A stretch of 10,283 nt of DNA from Victivallales bacterium (GTDB lineage: Bacteria > Verrucomicrobiota > Lentisphaeria > Victivallales > JAUVCU01), in the NCBI GenBank assembly GCA_029934175.1, contig JAOZMT010000016.1, positions 1-10,283 of the forward strand, given 5' to 3'. Made by a program: the position numbers and the translations under genes. This document shows positions 1 through 6,722 of the stretch, piece after piece (the stretch's first letter is position 1; every line of letters begins with the position of its first letter). The notes beneath the pieces are model-generated. The model made no database searches, was not told the DNA's origin, and saw only the letters and a program-made list of their open reading frames with translations.

Positions 1-36
1 CTGAAAAATAAACTTCCTGAAAGCGCAAACAACAGC

Positions 37-99
37 TATTTTTAATTTTATAAATTCTTGGTTACTTCTAGTAGCCAAGAATTTATAAAATTAAAAATA
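37..99. repeat. Long AT-rich inverted repeat (29-bp arms, 5-nt loop)
   Basis: The arms 37-65 and 71-99 are complementary over 29 positions, with one exception, T62 opposite G74. In a plus-strand RNA this is a G-U wobble; in a minus-strand RNA it is an A-C mismatch. The loop is TTCTA. There is no U-tract after either arm, so this is not a standard intrinsic terminator. It may be a cruciform-forming dispersed repeat or a MITE-like remnant. Confidence 0.75.
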
Positions 100-209
100 T
101 CAATTATTATCATCTTTCAAAAAGTATATTTTTCAACCGTTCACAGTATACTTCTCTTTTTGTTCCAAAGACAAGTATAGTTTTGAAAAAAATATTAAGT
201 TTTTGTGCT

Positions 210-275
210 TGTTTGCTACGCAAACATCGCACAGCAGGCAGGATGCCTGCTGAACTGTGCAGACAAGATGTCTGC
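210..275. repeat. Cluster of three consecutive short perfect hairpins
   Basis: Three stems follow each other almost without spacers. The first is 210-216 with 220-226 (7 bp, loop TAC). The second is 232-240 with 244-252 (9 bp, loop GGA), and can extend to 229-260 with a bulge. The third is 259-265 with 269-275 (7 bp, loop AGA). All loops are three bases and the block is clearly richer in G+C than its surroundings. This looks like a compound dispersed palindromic (REP-like) element. Confidence 0.7.
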
Positions 276-387
276 GTTACTTTGTTTACTTTACTCTAAA
301 CTTAGTCCTTATTTATTGTATTCTTAAAGCATTGTTTACAAAAATTCTAATGTTTATTGGACAAAATGAACCCCAAAATGTTAGTAA

Positions 388-1620
388 TTAAACCATACAG
401 CAGTTTTTATATTTTTTTCCACTACCACATGGACAAGGACCATTTCTACCTGCAACTTGAGGTGCTTGTTTGGTTGCTTGTTGTCTATATAATTCTTCTT
501 GTTCTTTGCGTTCTTTTATTATAGTTGTTGCTAATTTTGTAAATCTATCTAAAGTATGCTCAAAAAACATTTCCCAGCCTTCACATAACCAACTAACATT
601 TTTAGGATCAGTTATTTTTCCATATAATCTATGTTTTAAACATTCTCCTGCACATATATTTATAAATTTACATTTTGCACACTTCGCAGAATACTCAGAC
701 TTTTTAAGACCAAAGTTTCTATATTTGGGAGAACTTAATAATTTATCCCAAGAATCTACATTTAAATTCCCTAACTTCAAGCTTGGTAAAACAAAAAAGT
801 CGCACGGATAAATATCTCCATTGTGTTCAACAACTAAATATTGTCTACAGTCTTTTCCAAAATGACAAACATTACGAACATTATCAACTAATAAATGTAA
901 AATTGAATCAAATAATCGAATAGATACTTTTCGTGTATCGTTTTCATACCAAACATCAAATAAGTTACATAAAAACTCACCAAAAGCTGGACCAGATACA
1001 GTAAAAGGTAATGGTTTATTATTCATATCAAATTCTACACAAGGAATAAATTGTAAAAAGTTAAAGTCAGCATTTGTCATATAATTATAAATTTCTTTTG
1101 CATGGCTCGCAGTTGTCGAATTAATCATTGATAAAATATTAAATTCTACATTATTTTGTTTTAAAATACCAATCGAATTTATAATATCTTTATGTGAACC
1201 TTCATTAGCAAGGTTTAAACGATATTTATCATGATATTGTGCAGGTCCATCTAAACTAACACCTAACAAATAATTATATTTTGCGAAGTGTGCAGCCATT
1301 TTATTATCTATAAGAACTGCATTAGTTTGTAGTCCATTTGATACATTCAATCCACTTCGACCATAATATTTTTGAAATTCAATTACTTTTTCAAAAAACT
1401 CAAGCCCCATCATTGTAGGCTCGCCTCCTTGCCAACCAAATGCATAGTTTTGCTGTTTTGTTTTTAGAAAAGATGAAACCATATTATCTAAAGTTTTATC
1501 AGACATTCTATGTTGCTTTTTATTTGGATATAAACTTTTCTTTTTAAGATAAAAACAATAAGAACATTTCAAATTGCAGTCAGCTGATGTTGGTTTTATT
1601 AATAGTGAAAAATTTTGCAT
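388..1620 (-). CDS. Anaerobic sulfatase-maturase-like radical SAM/SPASM protein with SEC-C tail
   Basis: The 410-residue protein has the radical SAM CX3CX2C cluster (C15, C19, C22) and a GGEP motif (65-68). A SPASM-type auxiliary cysteine set follows (C258, C273, C314, C317, C323, C327, C346). The YPCDFFV segment (271-277) matches the anSME pattern in which the Asp after the Cys (here D274) is the proposed catalytic base. Such enzymes oxidise an active-site Cys or Ser of sulfatases to formylglycine under anaerobic conditions. The last 20 residues form a SEC-C zinc motif (C396, C398, C407, C408), an appendage I recall from other anSME-like proteins. The start is supported by an AAGGA Shine-Dalgarno in the 18-nt gap after ftsY. 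It is the last gene of the rib-nusB-ftsY run. No sulfatase lies in the window, so the substrate is unknown; another SPASM peptide modifier is the alternative. Confidence 0.85.
   Translation of the reverse strand: MQNFSLLIKPTSADCNLKCSYCFYLKKKSLYPNKKQHRMSDKTLDNMVSSFLKTKQQNYAFGWQGGEPTMMGLEFFEKVIEFQKYYGRSGLNVSNGLQTNAVLIDNKMAAHFAKYNYLLGVSLDGPAQYHDKYRLNLANEGSHKDIINSIGILKQNNVEFNILSMINSTTASHAKEIYNYMTNADFNFLQFIPCVEFDMNNKPLPFTVSGPAFGEFLCNLFDVWYENDTRKVSIRLFDSILHLLVDNVRNVCHFGKDCRQYLVVEHNGDIYPCDFFVLPSLKLGNLNVDSWDKLLSSPKYRNFGLKKSEYSAKCAKCKFINICAGECLKHRLYGKITDPKNVSWLCEGWEMFFEHTLDRFTKLATTIIKERKEQEELYRQQATKQAPQVAGRNGPCPCGSGKKYKNCCMV
676..1294. repeat. Three copies of dispersed motif TGCGANNNRTGCA in the radical SAM gene
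   Basis: Exact matches lie at 676-688 (minus orientation), 1099-1111 (minus) and 1282-1294 (plus). The copies at 676 and 1282 share the same complete 13-mer, TGCGAAGTGTGCA, on opposite strands. In the gene they read AKCA (312-315), ASHA (171-174) and AHFA (110-113), always in the same codon phase. Confidence 0.8.
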
Positions 1621-1638
1621 ATTATTGAATCCTTATGT

Positions 1639-2553
1639 TTACTCAAAAAGAGCATTTGTGTAATTTTCAGCATCGAAAGGTTGGAGATCGTCTAACTGTT
1701 CTCCTAAACCTACGAAAAATAGTGGAATATTAAATTCATTTTGAATAGCAACTGCCATTCCACCTTTTCCTGTTCCATCAAGTTTTGTAAGGACTAATCC
1801 TGATACATTTGATGTTTTTATAAATTCTTTTGCTTGGGCAAGAGCATTTGACCCCATACTAGAGTCTATTGTTAATAATGTTTCTTGTGGAGCATTAGGA
1901 TATACTTTATCTATAGATCGACACACTTTTGCTAATTCATCCATCAAGCCTTTTTTATTATGTTGGCGACCAGCTGTATCAATAATTAGAATATCAGTAT
2001 TTTTTGCTAAAGCAGATTTTACAGCATCATAAGCAACAGCGGCTGGATCAGCTCCATGTTTAGCTGAAACAACATGACAATCAGTTCGTTCTCCCCACAA
2101 TTTTAATTGGTCAACTGCAGCAGCTCTAAATGTATCACAAGCAGCAAGCATAACACTTTTACCTTCTTCTTTATATATGTGTGCAAGTTTTCCAGCAGTA
2201 GTAGTTTTACCACTTCCATTAACCCCAACAAGTAAAATCACTGTTAGTCCATCGGTATTGTAATTAATATCGCGTGAATCTTTAGTTAAAATTTCTTTTA
2301 CATCATCACGAGCAACTTGTAATATTTCTTCTGTCGTTTTAATTAATCCGCGGTCATAACGGTCACGAATATCATCAATCACTTTCATTGTAATATTAAC
2401 GCCAAAATCAGAAGTAATCAAAGCATCTTCTAAGTCTTCATAAGAATCATCCGACCATTCTTCAGCATCAGTAAAAACATTTGATACTGTCCTTGTTATT
2501 TTTGTTGCAGTTTTCTGTAACCCTTTTTTAAAAACTGAAAATAATGATTTCAT
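1639..2553 (-). CDS. ftsY: Signal recognition particle receptor FtsY
   Basis: FtsY is the membrane-associated SRP receptor GTPase that docks ribosome-SRP complexes for co-translational insertion. The 304 residues comprise essentially only the N and G domains; the long acidic N-terminal extension of E. coli FtsY is absent. Visible motifs are the P-loop GVNGSGKT (110-117), DTFRAAAVDQL (140-150), DTAGR (192-196), TKLDGTGKGG (256-265) and the C-terminal FVGLGEQLDDLQPF. In the segment normally reading D-x-x-x-GQNA, this protein has IDSSMGSNA (229-237), with Ser for the usual Gln. A short N-terminal basic amphipathic stretch (residues 1-25) could serve membrane contact. The start lies 3 nt after the nusB stop, implying coupled expression, and a purine-rich AGGAGAG lies about 14 nt upstream. 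Confidence 0.95.
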   Translation of the reverse strand: MKSLFSVFKKGLQKTATKITRTVSNVFTDAEEWSDDSYEDLEDALITSDFGVNITMKVIDDIRDRYDRGLIKTTEEILQVARDDVKEILTKDSRDINYNTDGLTVILLVGVNGSGKTTTAGKLAHIYKEEGKSVMLAACDTFRAAAVDQLKLWGERTDCHVVSAKHGADPAAVAYDAVKSALAKNTDILIIDTAGRQHNKKGLMDELAKVCRSIDKVYPNAPQETLLTIDSSMGSNALAQAKEFIKTSNVSGLVLTKLDGTGKGGMAVAIQNEFNIPLFFVGLGEQLDDLQPFDAENYTNALFE

Positions 2554-2556
2554 AAT

Positions 2557-3048
2557 TTATTTATTCTCTCCTCTTGCCGAGCGTGACAATGTGTTTTTTA
2601 TGTTATTTAAAATTCCATTAATAAAAACTTTAGATTTATCATCACTATATTCTTTAGATAGCTCAATTCCTTCATTAATACTAACAATAGGAGGAATGTC
2701 TATACAATGTAGCATTTCAAAAATTGCAATACGCATTATATTTTTATCCACGATAGCCATTCTTGAAACATCCCACTTTTGGGAATATTTTTTCAAAAGC
2801 TCATCAATTTCATCAATATTATCTAAGACTCCATTACTTAACCTTTCAGCAAAGGCTTTCCCCTTTAAATGAATTCTTTTACTTTCCTTGAATACATCTG
2901 AATCAGTAGCTTGTTGCCAAAATTTTTCTAATTCAGAAGTAACAGACATTTCATCATCCTTATTTACTTCTATTTGAAATAAAATTTGAACAGCAAATGA
3001 ACGACCTAGATGTTTTAATGAAACAGTATTGTGTTTACCTTTAGCCAT
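2557..3048 (-). CDS. nusB: Transcription antitermination factor NusB
   Basis: NusB is a small all-helical RNA-binding protein. With NusE (S10) it binds boxA and supports rRNA antitermination. The 163-residue length is typical. Family signatures are GRSFAVQILFQIE near residue 15, the helix WDVSRMAIVDKNIMRIAIFE (92-111), and PPIVSINEGIELSKEYSDDK (119-138) followed by FINGILN. The ATG overlaps the ribH stop by one base (TAATG), and an AAAGGAG ribosome-binding site lies inside the ribH 3' end, so translation is probably coupled. ribH-nusB adjacency is common in bacteria. Confidence 0.95.
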   Translation of the reverse strand: MAKGKHNTVSLKHLGRSFAVQILFQIEVNKDDEMSVTSELEKFWQQATDSDVFKESKRIHLKGKAFAERLSNGVLDNIDEIDELLKKYSQKWDVSRMAIVDKNIMRIAIFEMLHCIDIPPIVSINEGIELSKEYSDDKSKVFINGILNNIKNTLSRSARGENK

Positions 3049-3524
3049 TATTTAGGTAGCTCCTTTAGTAAATTAGCTAATTCAATAGCAGCCATAGCAG
3101 CATCTCCACCTTTATTACCAGCTTTTGTTCCACTGCGTTCTATAGCCTGTTCTATATTATCAACTGTGACAAGTCCATACGCAACAGGAGTCCCTGTTTC
3201 CATAGAAATTTGCGATAAAGCTTTTGAAACTTCACTATTGATATATCCAGCATGTGGTGTTGCACCTTGAATAACAACTCCTAAAGCCATAACAGCATCA
3301 TATTTTTTTGAATCAACTAATTTTTTTGTAATAAATGGTAATTCATAAGCACCTGGAACCCAAGCAACATCTATGTCATCATTACTACCACCATGTCTAA
3401 CAATAGTATCAATCGCACCATCACATAGTTTGCTTACAAAAAATTCGTTAAACCTGCTACAAACTATAGCAAATTTCAATCCACTTGCTAACAATTTTCC
3501 TTCAAATACATTTTTTACATTCAT
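3048..3524 (-). CDS. ribH: 6,7-dimethyl-8-ribityllumazine synthase
   Basis: Lumazine synthase condenses 5-amino-6-ribitylaminouracil with 3,4-dihydroxy-2-butanone 4-phosphate (the RibB product), the penultimate step of riboflavin synthesis, in the cytoplasm as a multimer. The 158 residues contain VPGAYELPF (57-64 region), GVVIQGATPHAGY (82-94) with the proposed acid/base His91, and ERSGTKAGNKGG (129-140), where the phosphate-binding Arg lies. Two details differ from the E. coli and B. subtilis proteins: the IRG segment reads IQG, and the residues after the active His are AGY rather than F/Y-(D/E)-Y. A strong AAAGGAT Shine-Dalgarno is 8 nt upstream. It is separated from ribBA by the ATPase-nuclease gene. 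Riboflavin synthase (ribE) and ribD are not in the window. Confidence 0.96.
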   Translation of the reverse strand: MNVKNVFEGKLLASGLKFAIVCSRFNEFFVSKLCDGAIDTIVRHGGSNDDIDVAWVPGAYELPFITKKLVDSKKYDAVMALGVVIQGATPHAGYINSEVSKALSQISMETGTPVAYGLVTVDNIEQAIERSGTKAGNKGGDAAMAAIELANLLKELPK

Positions 3525-3558
3525 TTCTTTAATCCTTTTATTTTATATATAATTTATT

Positions 3559-5085
3559 TTAAAAATCTTTTTCTTCATCGTATCTAACAATATAAGTTGT
3601 AATAGAAACACCATTAACATTTTCATTTTGGCTTTCTTTTACACTTGCTAGAGTTATATCATTTGGCACAAAAACAACATATACTGCTTCTTTCAGACCA
3701 ATAGAATTTGCATAATACGCAACTTGTGGTTTCCCTTTTTTAAATTGTGTTGAATTGTGAAATACTTTAAATTCAACAACATACTCTTTGTTATCAATAT
3801 TTAAAATCAAATCACTTCTTCCTAAGCCTGTGTGTGGTTCTAAATAACTTTTACCTTCAACTAAATCTAATAACGCTTGTAAATAAGTTTCAAAACTATA
3901 AACTAAAGCAGCTTCTTTTAACGATATATATTCACCTGTTTTTTTATCTTTTTCTCTAAAATATCTAAATCCTCTTTTCTTAACATAAGCTTTATAACCA
4001 TTTAAGATTTTATCAAAATTTAAATTTCCATCTATAAACAAATCTTCAGCTTCTACATTTCTGAAAAAGCGGTCAGATTCACCATTAGAAAATGGATAAA
4101 ATGCTATGAATAATTTTTTCTTATAAAGAGGCACCCATATTTTTGCATTATAATCATCATCTTGTTCTATAAGACCTTGAGTATGCAAAAATTCAATTGC
4201 TTCTGTATCTATTTGATATGGTATTTTCTTTTCAGAAAAAAGTATTTTTTCGACAAAATAACGATATTCATTAGCTTTGTTTTTAATATTCTGAATATTT
4301 TTATCAATGGTTTCATTAAGAAACCATCGTTCTACTTTTAAATAATCACTATATTCAATAAGATTTTTATCAGAATATTGTGTTATCAATCTTTGTGCAA
4401 ATGCATTAAGTAAGCCAGGTTGATTAGCTGTTATTTCGAATATTTTCAATTTAACATCTTCATCAAATAACTGACCTGTTGCTTTTTCGTGCATTTCTAA
4501 TAATGTTCGAGCTTCAGAATCTGTAAAAAATCCTATTTCCAAATTATCTGCTATATTAAATGGACTAGCATTATCTTTAATTAAACCAACAATATTTGAA
4601 ACGCCAACTAAAACAATTGATTTCACACAATGCTCTTCTCTGCAATGGTATAAATTTCTAACTGTATGTAAAAATTGATTTAACAAGCTAGGATTTAATC
4701 CCTCAATTTCATCTATAATAAAAACAAATTTACAATCATTTATTTTTTTGAGTTCAGTATAAAAACCATCTAAAGTTTTACTTTTTAATTCAATTCCAGT
4801 ATCTTTTAAAATATCATCTGTCATACTTACAATAAATCGTTCTTCTGTAATATTTTTATAATTCTCAATATTTATATGACAAACTTTATAATCCTGTTTT
4901 CTAAGTTCAACAGCTAATTGCCTAAAATATGTGCTTTTCCCAGTCTGACGAGGTGCCCATATTGTGAAATATCGTTTTTGTTCAACTAAATCAATTCCAC
5001 GAGGCAAATCATTATTTCTTTGTAAGGTATAATGTTCAGCCGCTATATTTGGACCACTTGTATTAAAATATTTTCTTCTTTTCAT
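3559..5085 (-). CDS. AAA ATPase with C-terminal PD-(D/E)XK nuclease domain
   Basis: This 508-residue protein has an N-terminal P-loop ATPase: Walker A APRQTGKST (44-52) and Walker B FVFIIDEIEGL (120-130). Its conserved GVSN (161-164) may be a sensor-1-like strand. The C-terminus carries a PD-(D/E)XK core, GRSD (422-425, acidic D425), then VVEFK (436-440, E438-x-K440), and Q454. The layout matches the predicted AAA-ATPase/PDDEXK_9-type proteins that are abundant in some AT-rich anaerobes. Their role is unknown; mobile-element or defence functions have been suggested for relatives. It sits inside the riboflavin operon, its ATG overlapping the ribBA stop by 4 nt (ATGA), with only a weak GGGA ribosome-binding site. 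All catalytic motifs appear intact. Co-transcription under the FMN riboswitch is inferred from the packing. Confidence 0.85.
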   Translation of the reverse strand: MKRRKYFNTSGPNIAAEHYTLQRNNDLPRGIDLVEQKRYFTIWAPRQTGKSTYFRQLAVELRKQDYKVCHINIENYKNITEERFIVSMTDDILKDTGIELKSKTLDGFYTELKKINDCKFVFIIDEIEGLNPSLLNQFLHTVRNLYHCREEHCVKSIVLVGVSNIVGLIKDNASPFNIADNLEIGFFTDSEARTLLEMHEKATGQLFDEDVKLKIFEITANQPGLLNAFAQRLITQYSDKNLIEYSDYLKVERWFLNETIDKNIQNIKNKANEYRYFVEKILFSEKKIPYQIDTEAIEFLHTQGLIEQDDDYNAKIWVPLYKKKLFIAFYPFSNGESDRFFRNVEAEDLFIDGNLNFDKILNGYKAYVKKRGFRYFREKDKKTGEYISLKEAALVYSFETYLQALLDLVEGKSYLEPHTGLGRSDLILNIDNKEYVVEFKVFHNSTQFKKGKPQVAYYANSIGLKEAVYVVFVPNDITLASVKESQNENVNGVSITTYIVRYDEEKDF

Positions 5086-6281
5086 AAAATATGTCCCATT
5101 CTTTCTTTTTTTGTGTTTAAATATTTAGAATTAAATTTTTGTGGCTCTATTATGATAGGAACTCTATCTGATATAATTAAACCATATCCATCTATGCCTA
5201 CTATTTTTCTAGGATTGTTTGTTAATAATTTAACACTTTTAATACCTAAATCAAGTAAAATTTGTGCTCCAATTCCATATTCACGCAAGTCTGCTTTAAA
5301 TCCAAGTTTTTCATTTGCTTCGACTGTATCACAACCTTCATCTTGTAAGCGATATGCATGCATTTTATTTAACAAGCCTATTCCACGACCTTCTTGACGC
5401 ATATAAACTATAACTCCAGAACCATTTTCTGCAACCATTTGCATTGCTGTATCTAATTGTTCGCCACAATCACATCGTGCTGAAGCAAATACATCTCCTG
5501 TTAAACATTCACTATGAACTCTAACTAAAACATCTTTTTGATTTTTTACATCTCCGTAAACTAATGCAAGATGTTCTTTATCATCAACAATTGAACTATA
5601 AATATTAAGTTGAAAGTTTCCGAATTTTGTAGGTAATTTAACACTTTGTTCTTGTTTGATTAACGATTCATTTTTTCTGCGATATTCAATAAGTTCTTCA
5701 ATAGAACACCATTTTAAGTTGTGTTTTTTTCTAAATACATCAAGTTCTTTAATTCTAGCCATAGTTCCATCTTCATTCATTATTTCGCAAATAACCCCAA
5801 CTGGAGCAGAACCTGTCATTTTGGCTAAATCGACTGCTGCTTCAGTATGACCAGCTCGTTGTAAAACTCCACCATTTTTTGCAATCAATGGGAATAAATG
5901 TCCAGGAGTCACAAAGTCTTGCTTTTTAGAATCAGTATCAATAAGAGATTCAATAGTTTTTGCTCTATCATAAGCTGAAATGCCTGTCGTTGTTCCTTGT
6001 TTTACATCGATGCTTTCTGCGAATGCGGTTTTATAAGGGTCATTTGTTAAATCCGCCATAGGCTTTAAGTCTAATTGTTTTGCTATATCCTTAGATATTG
6101 GAGCACATATTAATCCACGACCATGAGTTGCCATAAAATTAATTGTCGCAGGTGTTGTTTTTGCACCTATCGCAATTAAATCACCTTCATTCTCACGATT
6201 TTCATCATCTGTTACGATAACGATTTCTCCTGCTTTTAACGCAGAAACAACATCCTCTATTGAGTCAAATTCAATTTTCAT
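5082..6281 (-). CDS. ribBA: Bifunctional DHBP synthase / GTP cyclohydrolase II RibBA
   Basis: RibBA carries out both entry reactions of riboflavin synthesis: ribulose 5-phosphate to 3,4-dihydroxy-2-butanone 4-phosphate, and GTP to the diaminopyrimidinone. The 399 residues match the family. The RibB half (about 1-200) shows DDENRENEGDL (25-35), THGRGLICAPI (52-62), HLFPL and RAGHTEA (142-148). The RibA half shows VRVHSECLTGD (253-263) and CDCG, with zinc cysteines C259, C270 and C272, then MRQEGRGIGL (294-303) and the C-terminal NNPRK (355-359). The start follows an AAGGAAA Shine-Dalgarno. It is the first gene after the FMN riboswitch. Residues 37-40 (AIGA) are encoded by a copy of the dispersed motif at 6162-6174. 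Confidence 0.97.
   Translation of the reverse strand: MKIEFDSIEDVVSALKAGEIVIVTDDENRENEGDLIAIGAKTTPATINFMATHGRGLICAPISKDIAKQLDLKPMADLTNDPYKTAFAESIDVKQGTTTGISAYDRAKTIESLIDTDSKKQDFVTPGHLFPLIAKNGGVLQRAGHTEAAVDLAKMTGSAPVGVICEIMNEDGTMARIKELDVFRKKHNLKWCSIEELIEYRRKNESLIKQEQSVKLPTKFGNFQLNIYSSIVDDKEHLALVYGDVKNQKDVLVRVHSECLTGDVFASARCDCGEQLDTAMQMVAENGSGVIVYMRQEGRGIGLLNKMHAYRLQDEGCDTVEANEKLGFKADLREYGIGAQILLDLGIKSVKLLTNNPRKIVGIDGYGLIISDRVPIIIEPQKFNSKYLNTKKERMGHIL
6162..6174 (-). repeat. Dispersed motif TGCGANNNRTGCA in ribBA
   Basis: An exact match in minus orientation (spacer TAG). It encodes Ala-Ile-Gly-Ala at RibBA residues 37-40, in the same codon phase as all other genic copies. Confidence 0.75.
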
Positions 6282-6289
6282 TTTTCTTT

Positions 6290-6334
6290 TCCTTATTATT
6301 ATTTAAATATAAAACGGGGTATATTTAAAAAGGA
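6290..6334 (-). promoter_or_regulatory. Putative ribosome-binding-site sequestering hairpin of ribBA
   Basis: In the minus-strand leader, a 9-bp stem pairs 6321-6329 with 6302-6310 around a 10-nt loop. Outside it, TCCTT (6334-6330) can pair with AAGGA (6294-6290), the ribBA Shine-Dalgarno. No U-tract follows, so translational rather than transcriptional control is favoured. A competing hairpin, GATAG (6348-6344) with CTATC (6337-6333), overlaps both the riboswitch P1 3' strand and the sequestering strand. It offers a plausible ligand-free state. This is inference from manual folding. Confidence 0.5.
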
Positions 6335-6345
6335 TAGGTAATTCT

Positions 6346-6476
6346 ATCTTCTTTCATCCAGACTATAACTGTCGGTAATGGAGTTTCACCATATCAGTCT
6401 TTATAAATTTAAAGAGTCGCGGACTATAACCGCCGGTAAGGAATTTTGCAAAAAACAATCACCTTGCCCCGAAGAT
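6346..6476 (-). promoter_or_regulatory. FMN riboswitch (RFN element)
   Basis: Read on the minus strand, the conserved RFN blocks appear in order: ATCTTCGGGGCAAGGTGA, then TTCCTTACCGGCGGTTATAG, then AGTCCGCGAC, a variable stem, TGGTGAAACTCCATTACCG, ACAGTTATAGTCTGGATG and GAAAGAAGAT. P1 is formed by 6471-6476 with 6346-6351. Two positions carry an extra base relative to the common consensus (CCTTACCGG and GGTTATAG), a frequent variation. FMN binding is expected to reduce ribBA expression and probably that of the whole downstream gene run. Confidence 0.97.
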
Positions 6477-6482
6477 GTTATA

Positions 6483-6510
6483 AATATAACTCTTTTTATC
6501 TTTTTTTCAA
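6483..6510 (-). promoter_or_regulatory. Sigma70-like promoter of the rib operon
   Basis: On the minus strand, TTGAAA (6510-6505) is followed after 16 bases by TATATT (6488-6483). Transcription would start around 6476-6478, exactly at the 5' edge of the riboswitch. This position makes the call credible even in AT-rich sequence. Confidence 0.65.
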
Positions 6511-6573
6511 TAAATATCAAATTATTTACAAGATTTTTTATCTAAATTAACTAAAAGCTCATCAAAAACAGAT

Positions 6574-6717
6574 GTTTTTTGCGAGTTATGCAGAAATAGT
6601 ATTGTGAATTATTCTAAGAGTAAATATGGGAATGGTCATTTAAGAGGTTAGTTTTTTGTGAAAAACTAGTTGAAAATAATTGATCGGTTTTTTGCGAATT
6701 ATGCAAATATTTAGTAT
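6574..6717 (+). repeat. Imperfect 30-nt direct repeat pair containing the dispersed motif
   Basis: Copies lie at 6574-6602 and 6687-6717. The first 19 positions (G, six T, then GCGA-R-TTATGCA) differ at one base, followed by similar A/T sequence ending AGTAT. Each copy contains an exact TGCGANNNRTGCA (6580-6592 and 6693-6705). They lie roughly 70 and 180 bases upstream of the rib promoter -35. They could be regulator sites, element ends, or two neighbouring copies of the genome-wide word. Confidence 0.7.
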
Positions 6718-6722
6718 CTTCA

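Larger units (their letters stand above)
1..387. other. Non-coding region left of the radical SAM gene
   Basis: No convincing gene on either strand. It contains a long AT-rich inverted repeat (37-99) and a locally GC-richer cluster of three hairpins (210-275), both listed separately. A weaker 7-bp inverted repeat pairs 122-128 with 147-153. I see no tRNA, no riboswitch, and no clear T-tract terminator for the leftward operon that ends at 388, so where that transcript stops is unclear. Confidence 0.6.

Noticed and set aside
1..387. tRNA or structured ncRNA in the left spacer
   Set aside because: I found hairpins but no cloverleaf, no TTCGA-type T-loop with matching arms, and no promoter-terminator pair.
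470..811. Plus-strand open frame inside the radical SAM gene
   Set aside because: It is the complement of a clearly coding frame with cysteine motifs, and has no ribosome-binding site or family resemblance. The same applies to the other opposite-strand frames at 2591-2872, 3031-3270, 5032-5397, 5656-5850, 7974-8189, 8252-8629, 8490-8804 and 9218-9523.
3559..5085. Complete defence system around the ATPase-nuclease
   Set aside because: Its immediate neighbours are riboflavin and housekeeping genes, and no partner gene typical of a defence module is present. A single AAA-nuclease protein is not enough.
6600..6660. Short plus-strand peptide-like stretch ending GHLRG
   Set aside because: Only about 20 codons, with no start, ribosome-binding site or recognised similarity.
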